A stretch of 64,000 nt of DNA, from contig NC_034438.1 of NCBI RefSeq assembly GCF_002078875.1, positions 72,303,320 to 72,367,319 on the forward strand, written 5' to 3'. The notes beneath the pieces were generated by a model. It saw only the letters and a program-made list of their open reading frames with translations, did not search any database and was not told the origin of the DNA. Shown piece by piece: positions 12,508 through 25,789 of this stretch. The position numbers were made by a program, and so were the translations under genes. The DNA is from Numida meleagris. Taxonomy: Eukaryota > Chordata > Aves > Galliformes > Numididae. Position 1 is the stretch's first letter, and each line of letters begins with the position of its first letter.

Positions 12508-14674
12508 TGCTTAAGTTTGAGCATCACTGTATCTTTGTTGCAAAACAGGTGATATGTTAAATAGTGAGTATGAGGAGTAGCAGCATCTCCAGGTTCAAAG
12601 ATGTAGACTGCATGTGCTGCATACCTTGCTGAGCTTACACATTTGGAAAAGATGATAGTATTCACAGAGCCAAACTGAATTCTAGCACTGACGCACTTGC
12701 ACGTGCAAAATTCATCGTGATTAATGATGGTTAACTGCTCATTATTCAAGGTGAATTTTTCTTGTGTATAGAAAAAAACAAGCAGAAGTACAGACTATTT
12801 CATGCTTTTTTAGCATTTACTTGGGAATTATCTGTTAACTCACATGAAAAGTTGTAAAAACAAAGGGGATTGCCTTTTTCCTTATCAAAGCTTTCTTTTA
12901 TAGCTTTGAACACAGTGAAGATTAATATGAGGAGCAAGAAATTTTACAACAGGAGCCTGCAGGGGTCTGCCAGTTAGGCAGTAGCTGCAATGTTAAAGAG
13001 TCCACTTTAGTCATTTGGATGCTGCTTTGTGTTCTTTGAGCTCCTGAAGCCGCAGCTCTGGTTCTTCTTGACAGCTGTGACATCTTCAGAGGGAGCCTGC
13101 GTTGGCCAGCTGCACATTGCTGTGCTCAGCAAGCAGATAGGTCACGTCCCATTGCAGCTCATCTTTTTGATATTTTCCCCCAGGTTTTGAATAAAGCTCC
13201 AATACACACAATCAGCAGAACCTCTGGGCAAAATGTTTTTCTGAAGTGGCTGGTTACACATGATCAAAGAACTCTGCTTATTAATCTTGACTGAATTTTT
13301 ACTTTATAAATTATTCAATTATCAAGAAAAAATAGTACTGAAGTTAGAGAGGTGTTTGCTACTGGATCAGTAAGTAAAAGCAATACTGCTAATTGTGTTA
13401 GCAAGGAAGTGCTACAGTGACTGGGCGTTCCTGACATTTATGTACACGTTATTTCAGTGGTGTGGTAATTGCAAAATGGAGACAGCACTGGTCTGCAGGA
13501 TAGTGATGGTTCTGCTTTTCAAATGCTTGCTTTCATCATTGCACCTGTACATGCATAAGTCAACACTCATACATGAGTACTTCTTACACAAAAAGTGGCC
13601 AGGGAATGAACTTCTATTTCTTTCGGTTGCCTGCATTGTATCTAACAAAGCAGCGCAGTTATATCCATCTGTTTTGCAGAGGTTTTTAAATGATCAAAGT
13701 GATTTTGTCTGATCATCTCTATATTTTGTTGTTACGTTGTTGTTCGCATTTTTTCAAAGTTGTATGTTGAGCTGCAATTTGTATATTCTAACATCTTAAG
13801 AAACACTAAGAGTTACCACTCATGAAATGAATATTTTTGCTTTTAATCAAGTACTTTGCATTATCTAATTAGTTATAGTATATAGTGACAACATAAGAGC
13901 ATCATTTTAGGACTAAGACAGAGAGAAATTTGTGATTTTTTACATTTTGCTCAGTAGAAGTGAGCAAGTGTTAAGGACTACAAAAGTTCATATTTCTCTG
14001 TAGAAGTTAATAAAGAGTTTCTTTATTAACAGAGAAAATGGCCAAGTTTGTGTAATTGAGAGACAATGCAGTAATTTGCTACCAGAGTATAATACAAACT
14101 CACCTGTTGGAAAAGCAAAACTGTATGCTCTCTGGGAATTTCTCATGCAGAGGAGTGTTGCATGAATGTTATTTTTAAATGAATGTATGCAAAGCTTCAC
14201 TTAGTTTTATGTGTCAATTACAATCTTTAATTTTTTCCTTATGTCCCCTAACAACGAAGATTTTCACAAAGCAAAGTATATTCATAGCCACACTTCTGTT
14301 TCTCCAGCCTTTTCCCATGAATTGCCAGTGAACAACTTTCAGTGCATAGGAATACCTTCTCTGTGTGGTAGTGCAGCCTAAAGAGAGAACAAAAAGAGTG
14401 AGAATAGTGCGGAATGTAAAGGGTAGAACTACAAAGTGGCTCAGCTGTATTCTTCTGTTCTTTTTTATTTTGTTATTGATGGACATTTGTTTAATTTCTC
14501 TTCTAATTCTTTGTTAAGTATAAAAGACCAAGGCTAATTCTTGGGAAATGAGGAAAAGATAATAATGGTTAGTATGTAATACAGTGCCATCCAAAGTCTG
14601 TGTAGAAAAGTCTCTAACTCCAACGTGGTGTTAGAAAGCAGTATTCCCTTGGTGCAGCTTGCAGGTGGTTGGAA
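12508..14674. other. Unique AT-rich sequence, about 2.2 kb
   Basis: No repeat or exon is recognised. The frames at 13395-13712 and 14214-14486 carry no known motif. Confidence 0.5.
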
Positions 14675-16240
14675 AAAGTGTTGAGGTCTCCCCTCAGTCT
14701 CCTTCAGACTAAACAACCCCTTCTCCCCACACCTCTTGTTTTTCTCCTCCCTTCACTAGCTTCATTGTTCTTCTCTGCACACGCTGGAGTAACTCAAGAT
14801 CCTTTTTGTAGTGAGAGACTCAAAGCTGAACACGACATGCTAGCTGTGGGCTCACCAGTGCTGAACAATCACTTCTCTGGTCCTGCTGGCCACACCCTTT
14901 CTGATGCAGCACCGAATGCTGTTGACCTTCTTGGCCACATGGGCACACGGTACCTCCAGGTCCTTTTCTGCTGGGCAGCATTCCAGTAAACCACTGCATC
15001 AGGTTGCTATGACCCAAATGCAGGACCCTGCACTTAGTCTTTTTTAATGGCATGCAAATGGATTTGGCTCATCGATTCAGCCTATCCATATCTCTCTGCA
15101 AAGTTTTCAAGGATGTATGCAGTCCCCTCCTCCAGGTCACTGATAAAAATGTTAAACAAATCTGGCCTCAACATTACGCCCTGAGGAATGCTGTTGTTGA
15201 CCAGCCACCAGCTGGATCAAATAGCATTCACAGGAGCTCATTGAGTGTCAAACACTTTGCTAAAAGCCTGGTAGGCAACATCTACAGACTTTCCCTCATT
15301 TACTAAGCAGGTTGTCTTGTCCTACAAGGAGATCAGGTTTGCCAGGCAGAACCTGCCCTTCAGAAACCCTTGCTGCCTGCTTCTGATCAGTTGATTATCC
15401 TGCATGCACTATCTGATGGCTCTGAAGATGACCTGCTCTGTAACCTTCCCTAGTACTGAGCCCAGACTGACAAGCCTGTAATTCCATGGCTCCTCCTTCC
15501 TGCCCTTGTCTATTGGATTCACATTTGTCAGCCCCCAGTCAACCAGGACCTTCCTAGTTAACCAGCATTGCTGGTGCATTATTGAAAGTGCCTCAGTGAG
15601 CACTTGTGACAGCTCCTTCAGTGTCCTTGGATGAAATCAAGCCCCACAGATTTGTGATCATTCAAAATATGTAGGAGGTCCCTTACAGTTTCCCATGGGC
15701 TTCCATGGAATTCCCCATCACAATCTTCCTACTCAGGGGGCTGGTACTCTGAGAACAGCTGGCCTTACTAATAAAGACTGAGGCAAAAAGACATTAAATA
15801 TCTCATTCTTCCCATTCCTTTCCTCACTTTTCATCATTATGTTTCCTTTCACGTACACTAAACAATGGAAATTCTCCCTAATCTTCCTTTTACTGTTAAT
15901 GTAAATAGTATAAGTAAATAAAAACACTTTGCTTGTCTTTTACTGCATTAGCTGACCTGAGTTCTAGGTGAGCTTTGGCTCTTCTGTCTCCCTGCACAAA
16001 TTCACAATGGCTCTACAGTCCTCCTAGTTTTTTCTGCCCCTTCTTCCAGAGCCATAAACTCCCTTTTTCCTCCCAAGTTCCTGAAGAAGCTCTCTGTTCA
16101 GCCAGGTTCTCTGTTCAGGCCCAGCCAGCTCAGTACTTGGCGCACTGGGATGGCCTTCTCCTGTGCCTTGCAGATTTCATTTTTTAAGAAAGTCCGGCCT
16201 TCCTGGAGTCCACTGCCTTTCAGAAGTGCCTTGCAAGGGA
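14675..16240 (-). mobile_element. CR1 LINE, RT and linker region, both ends missing
   Basis: Read on the minus strand it starts in the linker between endonuclease and RT (16240-15640), continues through RT (15610-15100; the fingers block 'EEPWNYRLVSLGSVLGKV' is visible at about 15520-15420) and ends within the C-terminal arm near 14675. The last few hundred bases with the octamer tail are missing, so this copy was cut by later deletion or rearrangement, not only by ordinary 5' truncation. It has the same subfamily character as the element at 9285-12288 and keeps the linker that that copy only partly retains. Confidence 0.85.
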
Positions 16241-18174
16241 CTGTGTGTATTCGTCATAAATGAGCCCCTCCCAGCCTTAGGGAACTGGTAAGAATTCATT
16301 AGGAGGAACTCAGCAGAACACAATGTATTAGGGTCAATATGGAAAAAGCAAATATCTTCTACAGTCCTCCAATACTCCTAGGCAGTAACACTTCAACACT
16401 TGTAGTAAGCCCATTATAGTTACCTTCTTTTTAATTCATGGGCACCCTGGGGAAGGCCCGAACAACCACAACTCACAGTATAGAAGGTGTCTCTTTTTCT
16501 GTGATGACTGGAGGGATGCGGAAATTTTACTCTGCAGTGGTCAGAAGATATATTTGGAAATATAGCTGTTTCCTCCCAGGAATAAAATCTGATCTGAACT
16601 TTAAATGCAAGGCCTGCTTCTTCCCCTTTCTCCACTGCTGCCCTTGGAGTCTTTTTCTCTCTCCTGACTTGCACTTTCTCTTCTCAGCAGGGGTCATATC
16701 CAAGACTCAAAGGAATGATATAAATCAATTTACTGTGAGCTTTCTTAGCAGCAACTAATACCCTACTTAGAGGTAGAATTAGCTAGTTTGTTAATAACAA
16801 TTAATAAGCATTACAGGTAAGACCGTGTTAGGCAACAATTCCTACAATGAGTGAAAGAGTAAAAGAAGATGAAAAGGCAGAAAATTGGGAAAGAAAGACC
16901 TACAGACTTACAGACACCGACATACAGACATACAAACAAAGCAACACCACTCCTCAATCCAGCAATGTCTTGGTGGTGCTGATCTTTGGTAGCGGTAGGT
17001 TGTCCAAAGTTGTGCTTGTAGTTTGATGACTAGTGACAAACATGCATATTCTTACTTATAGTCCAGAGTGGTCGAGCCTGCTCTTTTGGAATGACAGCTT
17101 CTGTTTTCAGGGATCTCAGCAGGAGCCCTTTTGTTCCCTCTTCCAGGCCTTGCAAATTTAAATCAGCAAAGATAAGAGGAAGCAGGGAGACACCAGCTTG
17201 TATCTTGCCCTCACAGGATGCAATGCTATCACCTCGCAGTCTCCTGTACCAAGCTGGAAACGTTTGTTCCCAGGCCAAGTCTTCATCCACAAAACACTGC
17301 TGGGCCTTCCCATTTGAAAGCAAACAGCTCCAAAGAAATGCTTTCCAACATTAAGCAGTGCACACAGTGCTTCAGTTGTTTCCTGTGGATTTGAGACTAA
17401 GTATTCTTTACCAGTCTCAGACAGCAGATGATCATAAGCAACCTTTGAAGTACGGACAAACTTCCATTTTGCAGTTACAGAGTAAAAATTTTACAGAGAG
17501 AAAAATGCATATTTTTCAAGTTATTAGCAGAAAATGTCCTCCTGCCTTTGAATGCTGTGGCACGACAAGTATGAAAGTCACCTGATAGGGCACTGGTAGC
17601 TGCAGTGTCATGTAGGCTTCTGTAATAATGTAAATTCAGAAGGGATACAAAACAAATTCCTGACAGACAAATTAATGTTTTAGCCACTTAATACTGGCTT
17701 ATTTAACTGTTGATTTAAATGTCTATAGAATATGTATCTGTCTTAGCTCTACAGAACAGATGTGTCTATTTGAGGTTTCCAAACATAGTTTCTTTGAATA
17801 TAGGACTCCAGAAATACTAGCACAGTTGTGCATTTATGAGGACCACTTAGAAGTTGACAAAGTGATAAAGGGCTTGGTAGGTCAACTGTATAACTCTGGA
17901 GTACGGTTTTGTCAGCACTGTAATAATAAACAGGCTCAGCTCTCACTAGGAAATGGTTTCCTCAGTACTATGATCCTTGTTCATTACTCCTGTGTCCCTC
18001 AGAAGTATGACTGAGAACTCTTTAAGTTTTTCCTGCCCTCAGCAGTGATCAGTGTTTTGTTTCTCTCTTCCGAGCTCAAACTGTGATAAGGACAAACAGA
18101 AGAGTCTGACCTTCTCAAACTGCATTTGATTAACTGCTGAATTAATGCACTGTGTGGGCGATTCAGATGTAGTA
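16241..18174. other. Unique sequence, about 1.9 kb
   Basis: Nothing recognised. Overlapping plus and minus frames near 16420-16758 and 17030-17354 are mirror shadows in a moderately GC-balanced stretch and show no family motif. Confidence 0.5.
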
Positions 18175-19150
18175 ATTCAATATTCTTCTATGATAAGCTC
18201 ACCTGTTTGGTGGATCAAAGGAAGCTGGTGGTTGTAGTCTTTCTGGATGTTAGAAAGGTTTGGATACTATCCCTCACAGTGTCCTTATGGAGAAATCTTA
18301 CAACTGTGAGATAAACAGATATGCTGAGTGGTAATCTGCCGGAATATTAGGACCCAAAGAATCTTAGGGAATGGGGGTACATCTTACTGGTGACCAGTCA
18401 GCAGTGGTGTTCCCCAGGGCTCAGTTCTAGGGCCTGTCCTATTCAACAGCGGTCTGGATGCAGAAGTGGAATGCATCCTCACCAAGTTTGCTGATGACAA
18501 AAAACTGGGAAGTGCTGTTGACTCCCTGTAGAGATGGAGAGCCATGCAGAGAAGTATAGATATATTGAAGCTCTGAGTAATCATTAATGGCAAGAAATTC
18601 AACAAGAGTGAATACAGCAGGTTCATCAAGAGCCAGCAGTGTGCTCTGGCAACCAAGTTTGCCCTAATCATGTTTTGGGATGCATTAAGCACAGCATTGC
18701 CAGCTAGTGAAAACAGGTAATTCTCTTACTGTATTTAGTGTTGGTGCGAACTTATCTAGAGTGTTGTGTGCAGTTCTGGTCTCTACAATTTAAAAAAGAT
18801 GTTAAGGTCCTCCAGTGCGCTCAGAGGAGGGCAAACAAAGCTGGAAGGCATCTCTCATGAGGAAAGACTGAGGTCTCTTGGATTGACTAGCATGGAGAAG
18901 AGGAAGCTGGGTGGCAACCTCATTTGATCTGCAGCTTTTCAAGGAGGGGAAACAGAGGGAAGTGCTGGGCTCTGGTTCTGGGAATGGATGGCAAGATATG
19001 TGGGAACAGCACAAAGCTGCACCAGGGGAGATTCACACTGGACATTAGGAAAAATTTCTTTACTTTGAGGGTGGTCAAGCACAGAAGCAAGGTTCCTGGC
19101 GAGGTGGTTGGTGCCCCAGGGCTGTGAGTGTTCAGGAGGCATTTGGATAA
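18175..19150 (+). mobile_element. Old CR1 LINE, RT palm to 3' region
   Basis: The copy runs from the block before RT motif A (near 18195), through a degraded motif A (VVVFLDVRKVWILSLTV near 18229-18278), the PQGS-like motif near 18410, a retained F-A-D-D at about 18488-18500, the C-terminal arm near 18800-18900, and the 'RFTLDIRKNFFTLRVV' block at 19027-19074. It ends in the 3' untranslated region without an octamer tail. A (TTCTG)n array begins about ten bases later. Many frameshifts mark it as old. Confidence 0.85.
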
Positions 19151-19159
19151 TTATTAACT

Positions 19160-19203
19160 ATTCTGTTCTGTCCTGTTCTGTTCTGTTTTGCTCTGTTCTG
19201 TTC
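19160..19203. repeat. (TTCTG)n microsatellite
   Basis: About nine pentamers with a few substitutions, directly after the CR1 remnant. Its unit resembles the CR1 octamer, so it may have grown from a CR1 tail, but this is only a guess. Confidence 0.9.
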
Positions 19204-22200
19204 AAGATGAATTGTATAGAGTTCATTTAAAAATAACTATGTTTCTATGAGCCAGTACTTCTGTGCAGATGTAAAACAAAGGCTAGGGAAATAATTAACA
19301 GGCAAACGTGACCCCAAGAGAGCATTTGTCAGTTTTTTTCAGCTTTGACAGATTAGACTGAGATAGATAATGTCTCGGCCTGCAGACTTTGACTTGTTTA
19401 TATCCTTAGCCCTTTGCAACTACAACAGTGGACAGTAAGACAAATTTATCTTAAAAACTGATTTTCCTTAAGTAAGAATTGTAACATTTTCAGTTAAGAA
19501 CAATGTTTTGTGCTGTTTATACTCAGTAGTATGAGGAAAACTGCCTTTCAGTGCAATTTAAGAATTCACTGGAATATTTGCAATATATATCTGAATAATA
19601 TCAAAGAGAATAGATTAGTCTGCGTAAAATTAACAATCAAAAAGCAGGAAAAATTATGTACAGTATTGCAACTGGTAATACCTGTTGGAAAGAAGACACA
19701 AAATACATAATATACACTGTTAAATCTGCATTTATAGAGACATTGCTGTGAATTAGGAAAAGGGCTTTGTTTTTCACATGAATCATTTCAAACGATTATC
19801 TTTAGATTAATTCTGAACATTTCAGTTATTGGAAAAATTGAGGAGCCTTTGTGCAGCATAGTTAATATCTTCAAATATCCAGCTGGCAATGACTGTTTCA
19901 TTTGCTGAGTAAAACACCTGTCAAATCTGAAGAAATAAGAAAATGCTTGTTGCTTGTGAATATACAGTATTTGTTCTATCTCTAAATAAATACAGGTGAT
20001 CTGGGAAGTGCAAGACATGGAATTCAGGATTTTCTGTTTCATTGGATTAACAGGATAGGCTGCCATCTGTTTTAAGTTTTCTGAATTAAGAGCTCATTCT
20101 AGTTTCTAACTCACTGCTTTGTTTCACAGGGTATGAAAAACAACTCATGTATATATCACTCTTAAAATTGCTTTAAGTTTACTAGTTATAAATCTGTAAT
20201 CAAGACATGTGAAGGAGTTGATTGCCAACATGTGTACATGAAAAGTATTTTGCTGCATAATTTGCCGTGCTGCTAAAATCATGCTTCATGACTTTGCAAG
20301 ACAATGGATTTTTTTTTTTGAGTGCTAAATCTCAAGAAAATTTATTTGCTGTAAAATTTCAAGAAGGAGAAGTGGGCTTGCTGGCCTAACTTTTGCAAGA
20401 AAACATGGTTGTGGGTGAGAGACAAAGAGAAAATGCATTTTTATTTATATATTGTCCCTTGTCAGAGAAAGGGAATGGGAATTGTTTTCTGTTCATCCGA
20501 AGAGAAGAGGGAGTAACCCTGTTTGGAGGTATTTTGCCTGAGGTTAGATACACTGTGCCAAAAGTGCAGGGTTTGGGATGGATCTTCATTTTTGTTCTCA
20601 TCCTGCTGTAGGCAATGCTGAAACTTCTCAAAATGTTCAGAGATGATATCCTCCAGCGGCAGTGTCATAGGCACACGCACATAATCTTTCAGAGCCAGGA
20701 AGGATGAGAACCAGCATCGGGAGTGCTGTCCTCAGAAGGAAATGTTGGCTGAGAATCCTTGGAGGTAAGGGCAGGGTGGCCTCCCCTGCTGCCTTGTCCT
20801 TTCACAGCTGTGGCCAGAGATAGGCATTTTCCACAGGTTTCTCCATTCCCCAACAGAAGGTACTGTCTGCAGCACTGTAATTATGGGTAACAGCCAGGTG
20901 GAAAATGTAGTGGTACATGTGTTTGTGTGGGGGAATCACATTCTAAATGACATGGAAAGTAATTTAGAAAGAAAGAAAGAAAGAAATTTCTGCTTGGGGA
21001 AAGCAGATCAGCTGGACTTTGGCAACTGTTTTGTTCCACATTTTCCTAGGTTGTAGTTTGCCCTTCACATAGCTGTTTGATAATTATTCCATCAGTGAAT
21101 CATTGGACTTTTGTTAACAGCCTTAGAAATAAGCCTTACTTAGAAATAAGTTGTGTGTATGATTGGTAATGGGAAGTTCCTTCGGTTCTTTTCTTACATC
21201 TGAGAAAATAATCCTTGTTAACAGCCTCTCTCATGTATCTGGAAGCATCAAAATGAAATTGAATTTAATACTGGAGGCTAAGAGTGTGCCCTATGTGTTG
21301 TGTTTCCTCCTCAGTGTTTGCCTGTCTCTTTGTTTTGAGATGTATAGTCTACATTTTCTTTGATAATTTATAATGATGAAAAAATAGTGGATGAAGAATA
21401 ATGCTCTCCTTGAAGTTAATGGAAGTACTTGACATTGTGAAAGTAGCTGACAGCAGGCTGAGGCAACCACTGGGTATGAATGGGACATGTGGAACTGTGA
21501 GGGCCTCCACTGTTGAAAACCCTTCACTGGACTTCCTCCAGCAGTCACACTGTGGCAAGAAGCTACCGTAGCTGTTCAATGCAAAGTGACTTTGGATCTG
21601 CTGCATGCAAAGGGTAGAGAAGTTTGGCAGAAAATAAGCCCCCTTATGTTCCAGCTTGTCCTCAGATATCAGAGGGGCTGGGGGCAGCTGAACTTAGATG
21701 CTGAGTGATGCCCAATTCAGAGCTGTAAGTCCAGTCGCATTCAATAAATTAAGTATCACAATTATGGATGCACAAGTAGCACACTGCACCATTTGTCCAG
21801 TTGTGTTCTAATGGGCTTCCTTGCGGAATTTGACTGTGCCCAATTAGAATTCTCAAGGTTAGATTAGTGAATAGTAGTGCAATTTATTAACACAAGATAT
21901 TACAGACTCTTTTGAACTGCCAGTGATGAAAATATTGTCTGCAAAGCACGTGAAGCTAACCAAGAACATGAATAACATAGCCAACCATGAACACATTAAA
22001 TCATGGAATAACTGTGTAGAGATTTCTAAATTTCCTGGGGGAAGTGCTCAGAATAACCAAGTGTGCAAATCAATAGGAGTTCCTACGGAGGTCTGGGAGA
22101 AAGACTCAACCTATTGACTGGTCCCAAAAGGCAGCTGTGTCCTTTGGAATTCTCTGTGATTGTATCTTTCCCAGAAATCCTTCTCTCTTTAGCCATTTTT

Positions 22201-22518
22201 ATGCTATTTTCTTACTTTCAGGTGAAGCTTGACTGACTCTAGTCAGATGTACCCTTGTCTTGCAAAGTTCACCTGAAAACATGTTTGAAAGAAAGGTGGA
22301 AAACAGTTGGTTCAGGGCTGGCTCAGGTAGACAAGGTAGTTTGTTAGTTCCAAAAGTATCAACAAGTCCCCATCCTTGTAGGATGATCACAGAATTTGGC
22401 CACAGGACCTCCACTCTGCTCTACGTTCCATGTTGTTTTTTTCTTCAAGTCAGCATAGCAGGGTACCCTGGTGTTGCTAGTAGCTAAAGTTGCAGGCCAT
22501 GTTGCTTAGAGAATTACC
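19204..22518. other. Unique sequence, about 3.3 kb
   Basis: Nothing recognised except a (GAAA)n tract at 20966-20986. Frames around 20386-20680 and 21291-21606 overlap on both strands and lack known motifs. Confidence 0.5.
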
Positions 22519-22801
22519 ATGGAATGGATTATCCAGTGCATTCCACCCTGGAGGTTTACATTCTCTCAAGAGGCGGATGTTTCACTAAGTCACCTCCAGT
22601 AAAAATTCTACATAATCCACCCTGAGACTATGGTCACTCAATCTTCGCAATATTTAGAAGGAACTGGGGAGGTCACATGCAGTCTTGTTATTAGGATCTC
22701 AAGGGACTCTCACTCTGTTCACATTTTATGGGATAAGATGATTGACTCATTGTCATAGCATTTAGCAAGTCTGTGTTATCAGTTGTAATCAAAGCCCTAG
22801 G
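22519..22801 (+). repeat. Unnamed dispersed repeat, copy A
   Basis: Positions 22538-22657 match 52502-52621 in the same orientation without gaps, with about 22 mismatches in 120 columns by my count. After an extra 80 bases or so present only here, similarity resumes (22739-22801 against 52621-52679). The other copy directly follows retroviral protease sequence, so this may be part of an avian endogenous retrovirus or a separate short element. No protease is seen upstream of this copy. I cannot name the family. Confidence 0.75.
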
Positions 22802-23601
22802 AGTAACAGCCAGGCCACAGGTGGAAATTTGGGGCAGGGGGAAGCACACTATTACGAGGTCTCAGAATCTTGATGTTTGTGTACCCAGTATTTCTCATCA
22901 GCACACCATAATTGTGTTTTTGCATCTGCCCCCCAAACGGTAATTTTTTGGGAAGCCATCAGCTGCAGGTGTGGTAGGCTTGGCACTAACCTATTAATCT
23001 TGCCTATTGCTGGAGATTGGGTGTGTTTCGAGAGTAAGTCCATGGCCAAAGCCAGGAGCAGCAGATGTGTGACAAATCTCAGGATGCACTGCTGCTTGCT
23101 GTAGGCTGCTGCTTTGTAGACAAACAGGGTAAGTCCGGAGGGATGGCTTCCCAACTCCTCATGCAGTTACAAGCATGCAGAATAGACAAATTTTTTTTGC
23201 TATTTACATCAGTAGAAACCTGGGAGTAGTTCTGATAAATTCAATCAGGGACAAAATTCCATGAGGGAAAGCTTTGTGCTGAGTAGCGAGCATGGATCTA
23301 TGAGGGGTAAATGATCTGAGTTTAAACTTTATTGTGAATTCCACTGCTTTTATGGACAAAGAAAGGGATGGGGAGCCTCTTGGCCTGTCAGATTTGCAGG
23401 TGTTAGATGACACTGACACTTTGAATTTATGGCTCATCAGGCAGATGAATTACAAATTTGACCTCCAAAAAGATGGCATTGTCTCAGTTGTATATTTTCT
23501 GGGGAGAGTAGGAAATTTTTTTAAGAGAAGGTTTTAACATTTCGTGTTCTGGTTGAATTTGCACAAGGCAAATGAATAAATGATATAAAAGAAACAAACA
23601 A

Positions 23602-23624
23602 CCCCCCCCCCCCCAAAAAAAAAC
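23602..23624. repeat. Poly-C followed by poly-A
   Basis: Thirteen C are followed by nine A, a length-unstable sequence that is also prone to assembly error. Confidence 0.9.
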
Positions 23625-23824
23625 CATGTTAAAAAGTTTCTATTTTATTTAGAAATGAGAGGATTATTTTTCTTTATTTTTAATCCATATGGAGTACATA
23701 GAGGAGAACAAGGAAGGCCTAAGCATTTTGGCATCCATAAAGACTAATAGTTATGTCTTTATTCATTTCGTTTGTGCTCAAATTGCCTGGGAAAGGATGA
23801 CTTTTAAAAAGATTGTTACTGCAA

Positions 23825-23849
23825 AAGGAAGGAAGGAAGGAAGGAAGGA
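23825..23849. repeat. (GGAA)n microsatellite
   Basis: About six GGAA units. Confidence 0.9.
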
Positions 23850-25343
23850 TGTAAACCTTAAAGTGTTTGTCTTCAAAAATGATTTTCAAAACTACTGGTG
23901 GGCACTTTCTCAGGAATGAGAGATTCAATCCAAAAAATATTTTGATTTCTAGTTCCTAGTTAGTGTTCTAATTAAGTTTTTAATTAGACTGGGCTGTAAG
24001 CCATGAGGGAACTAATGAGACTTTCACTAAATGTGGGAGGAAGAGATTTTGGAGCCAGCATCATTATTAGCTAGCAACTAAGACATTTTCCTGGGTTATG
24101 ATTGTTAGAAAGATCAGGCTTTGAATAAAACAGAGAGCAGACTTGAACTCAGATTTTCTGTAAGATGGAGACATGATCAATACTCTAGGCTGAAAAGAAG
24201 CATTCTCTTTTCTCTTTAATGGTATCTAATATCTTCTAAGTCTAGCCTGAATGAGTTTGCATTTTGAAATGTGAAAGCAAGGTGCTTTTATATATTTGTT
24301 TCTGTTTAATATCTGTCCTAAACTTTCTGATTTTCACTTAAGATCAAAGCAAAATATCCATGCACTTTTGCTTTGTACAGAACATAGCCTGCAAGGGTGG
24401 CTTTGTGATGTCTGGGAAAACACATTTTCACAACACTTTTCTAAGCAGATTTTCTATACATATTTGTGATATATGTCTCAAGTTAATGACGTGTGACCAG
24501 AGAAGAAACCCCCAGTTTTGTGATTAGTTAGTTATGAAAGAAGGAGGTATGGAGGAACAAGCCAGAGGTAGGCTACTGTTACTCTACTGGCTCCTGCCAA
24601 GTTGTCTTGCTCAGGGTCTGGAGCTGAAGTCTCCTGAGGGTCCATCCCGTGAATTCACTGGTCATCCTGCCTTCACTGAACTTCTATTTGCAGAATTTCT
24701 CACTGTATCACAGAACAGTATTCTGCTTCTTCCTTTTTTCTTTTGCATCTTCCTCACTCAAATTTCTTTGCTTCTGCCTTTTTTTTTAATGTAGACATAA
24801 ACATTTTTTTTTTTTGACTCCTCTATTGTTTGTATTAGTATTAGTATTGATAATCATTGACTCAGTGTGAACTCAATGCTGGCAATAGCAAATGTGGAGC
24901 AGTATTGTCCCTTAGAAGTATGATTCCCTTGGCATCAGGGCATGTCAACTTAGAGCCACTTCACTAAAAGATAGTGGCTATTAATTACAGAATGCATGCA
25001 GCAAGCATGATTAGAAACATTAATAGAATAGTATGTGAAGCAATGAATGTTTGGTTTCAAGTGTCCTGCTCAGTTAGAAAATATTAAATTACCTGTTCAG
25101 GATATGAATTCTTTATATTGCACTTTCAGCACTGTGCTAACAGTTTAGTTCACTTTAATGAGGGAGATATTTTAAATGTAGCAGTACGGAAACCATTTCA
25201 ATAACCTTAAGTTGCTGCTGGAAAGTTATGTTCTAAAACTGAGTGATAATAGAGTAAGATAATTTTAACTAACTTTAGATTAAGAAACACATGTAAACAG
25301 TTGTTTCCTGATTATAGTAATTGTCCTAAATGTCTTCTTTGTG

Positions 25344-25785
25344 TTGTGGTTTAACCCTGCAGGCTGCAAAGCACCACACAGTTATTCGCTCACTCCCCCT
25401 GCTCCCAGTGGGATGGGGGAGAGAATCAGAAAAAGAAACACGAAGTAGAACTGTGAGTTGGGATGAAAACTATTTACTAAGATAGAGAAAAGGAAGAGGG
25501 AAAAAATGGATAATAGTTATGATGATGATGACGATAATTATGATGATGATAATAATATATATACACGCAAAGGAAATGACGCACCAGCGATTGCATGCTG
25601 CACACTGACAGATGTCCAGCTAATCCCCAAGCAGTGACATACTGCCCGATCAGCTCCCAAGGTTTTCAAGCTTTTCTTCCACATGATGCCATGTGGCATA
25701 GAATATTGCTTTCCCCAATTTAGGTCATGTCCTGATTGTGTCCCCTTTGTGCCCCACTCCACCCTCCTCACTGGCAGGACAGTAC
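25344..25785 (-). mobile_element. Truncated solo LTR of an avian endogenous retrovirus family
   Basis: On the minus strand the sequence runs from inside U3 (25785) to the LTR end near 25344. It shares with the LTR at 49361-50026 the order: a block 'AGGACA..ACC.AAA.TGG..AAAG', a middle rich in ATTATTATC units, the block 'TTCTCTCCCCCATCCCA', then 'GTGTGGTGCTT' and a terminal 'GGTTAAACCACA'. The first 150 bases or so of U3 are missing. No primer-binding site follows its 3' end, so it is a solo LTR. The (GAT)n at 25517-25550 is an expansion of its internal AT-rich part. Confidence 0.85.
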
Positions 25786-25789
25786 TAGA

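Larger units (their letters stand above)
22802..25343. other. Unique AT-rich sequence, about 2.5 kb
   Basis: No transposon is recognised. It contains the C13/A9 tract at 23602-23624 and a (GGAA)n tract at 23825-23849. Frames here are short and motif-free. Confidence 0.5.

Noticed and set aside
12216..12749. 177-codon minus-strand frame
   Set aside because: Its length comes from the AT-rich microsatellite, which lacks stops in this frame; no protein motif is present.
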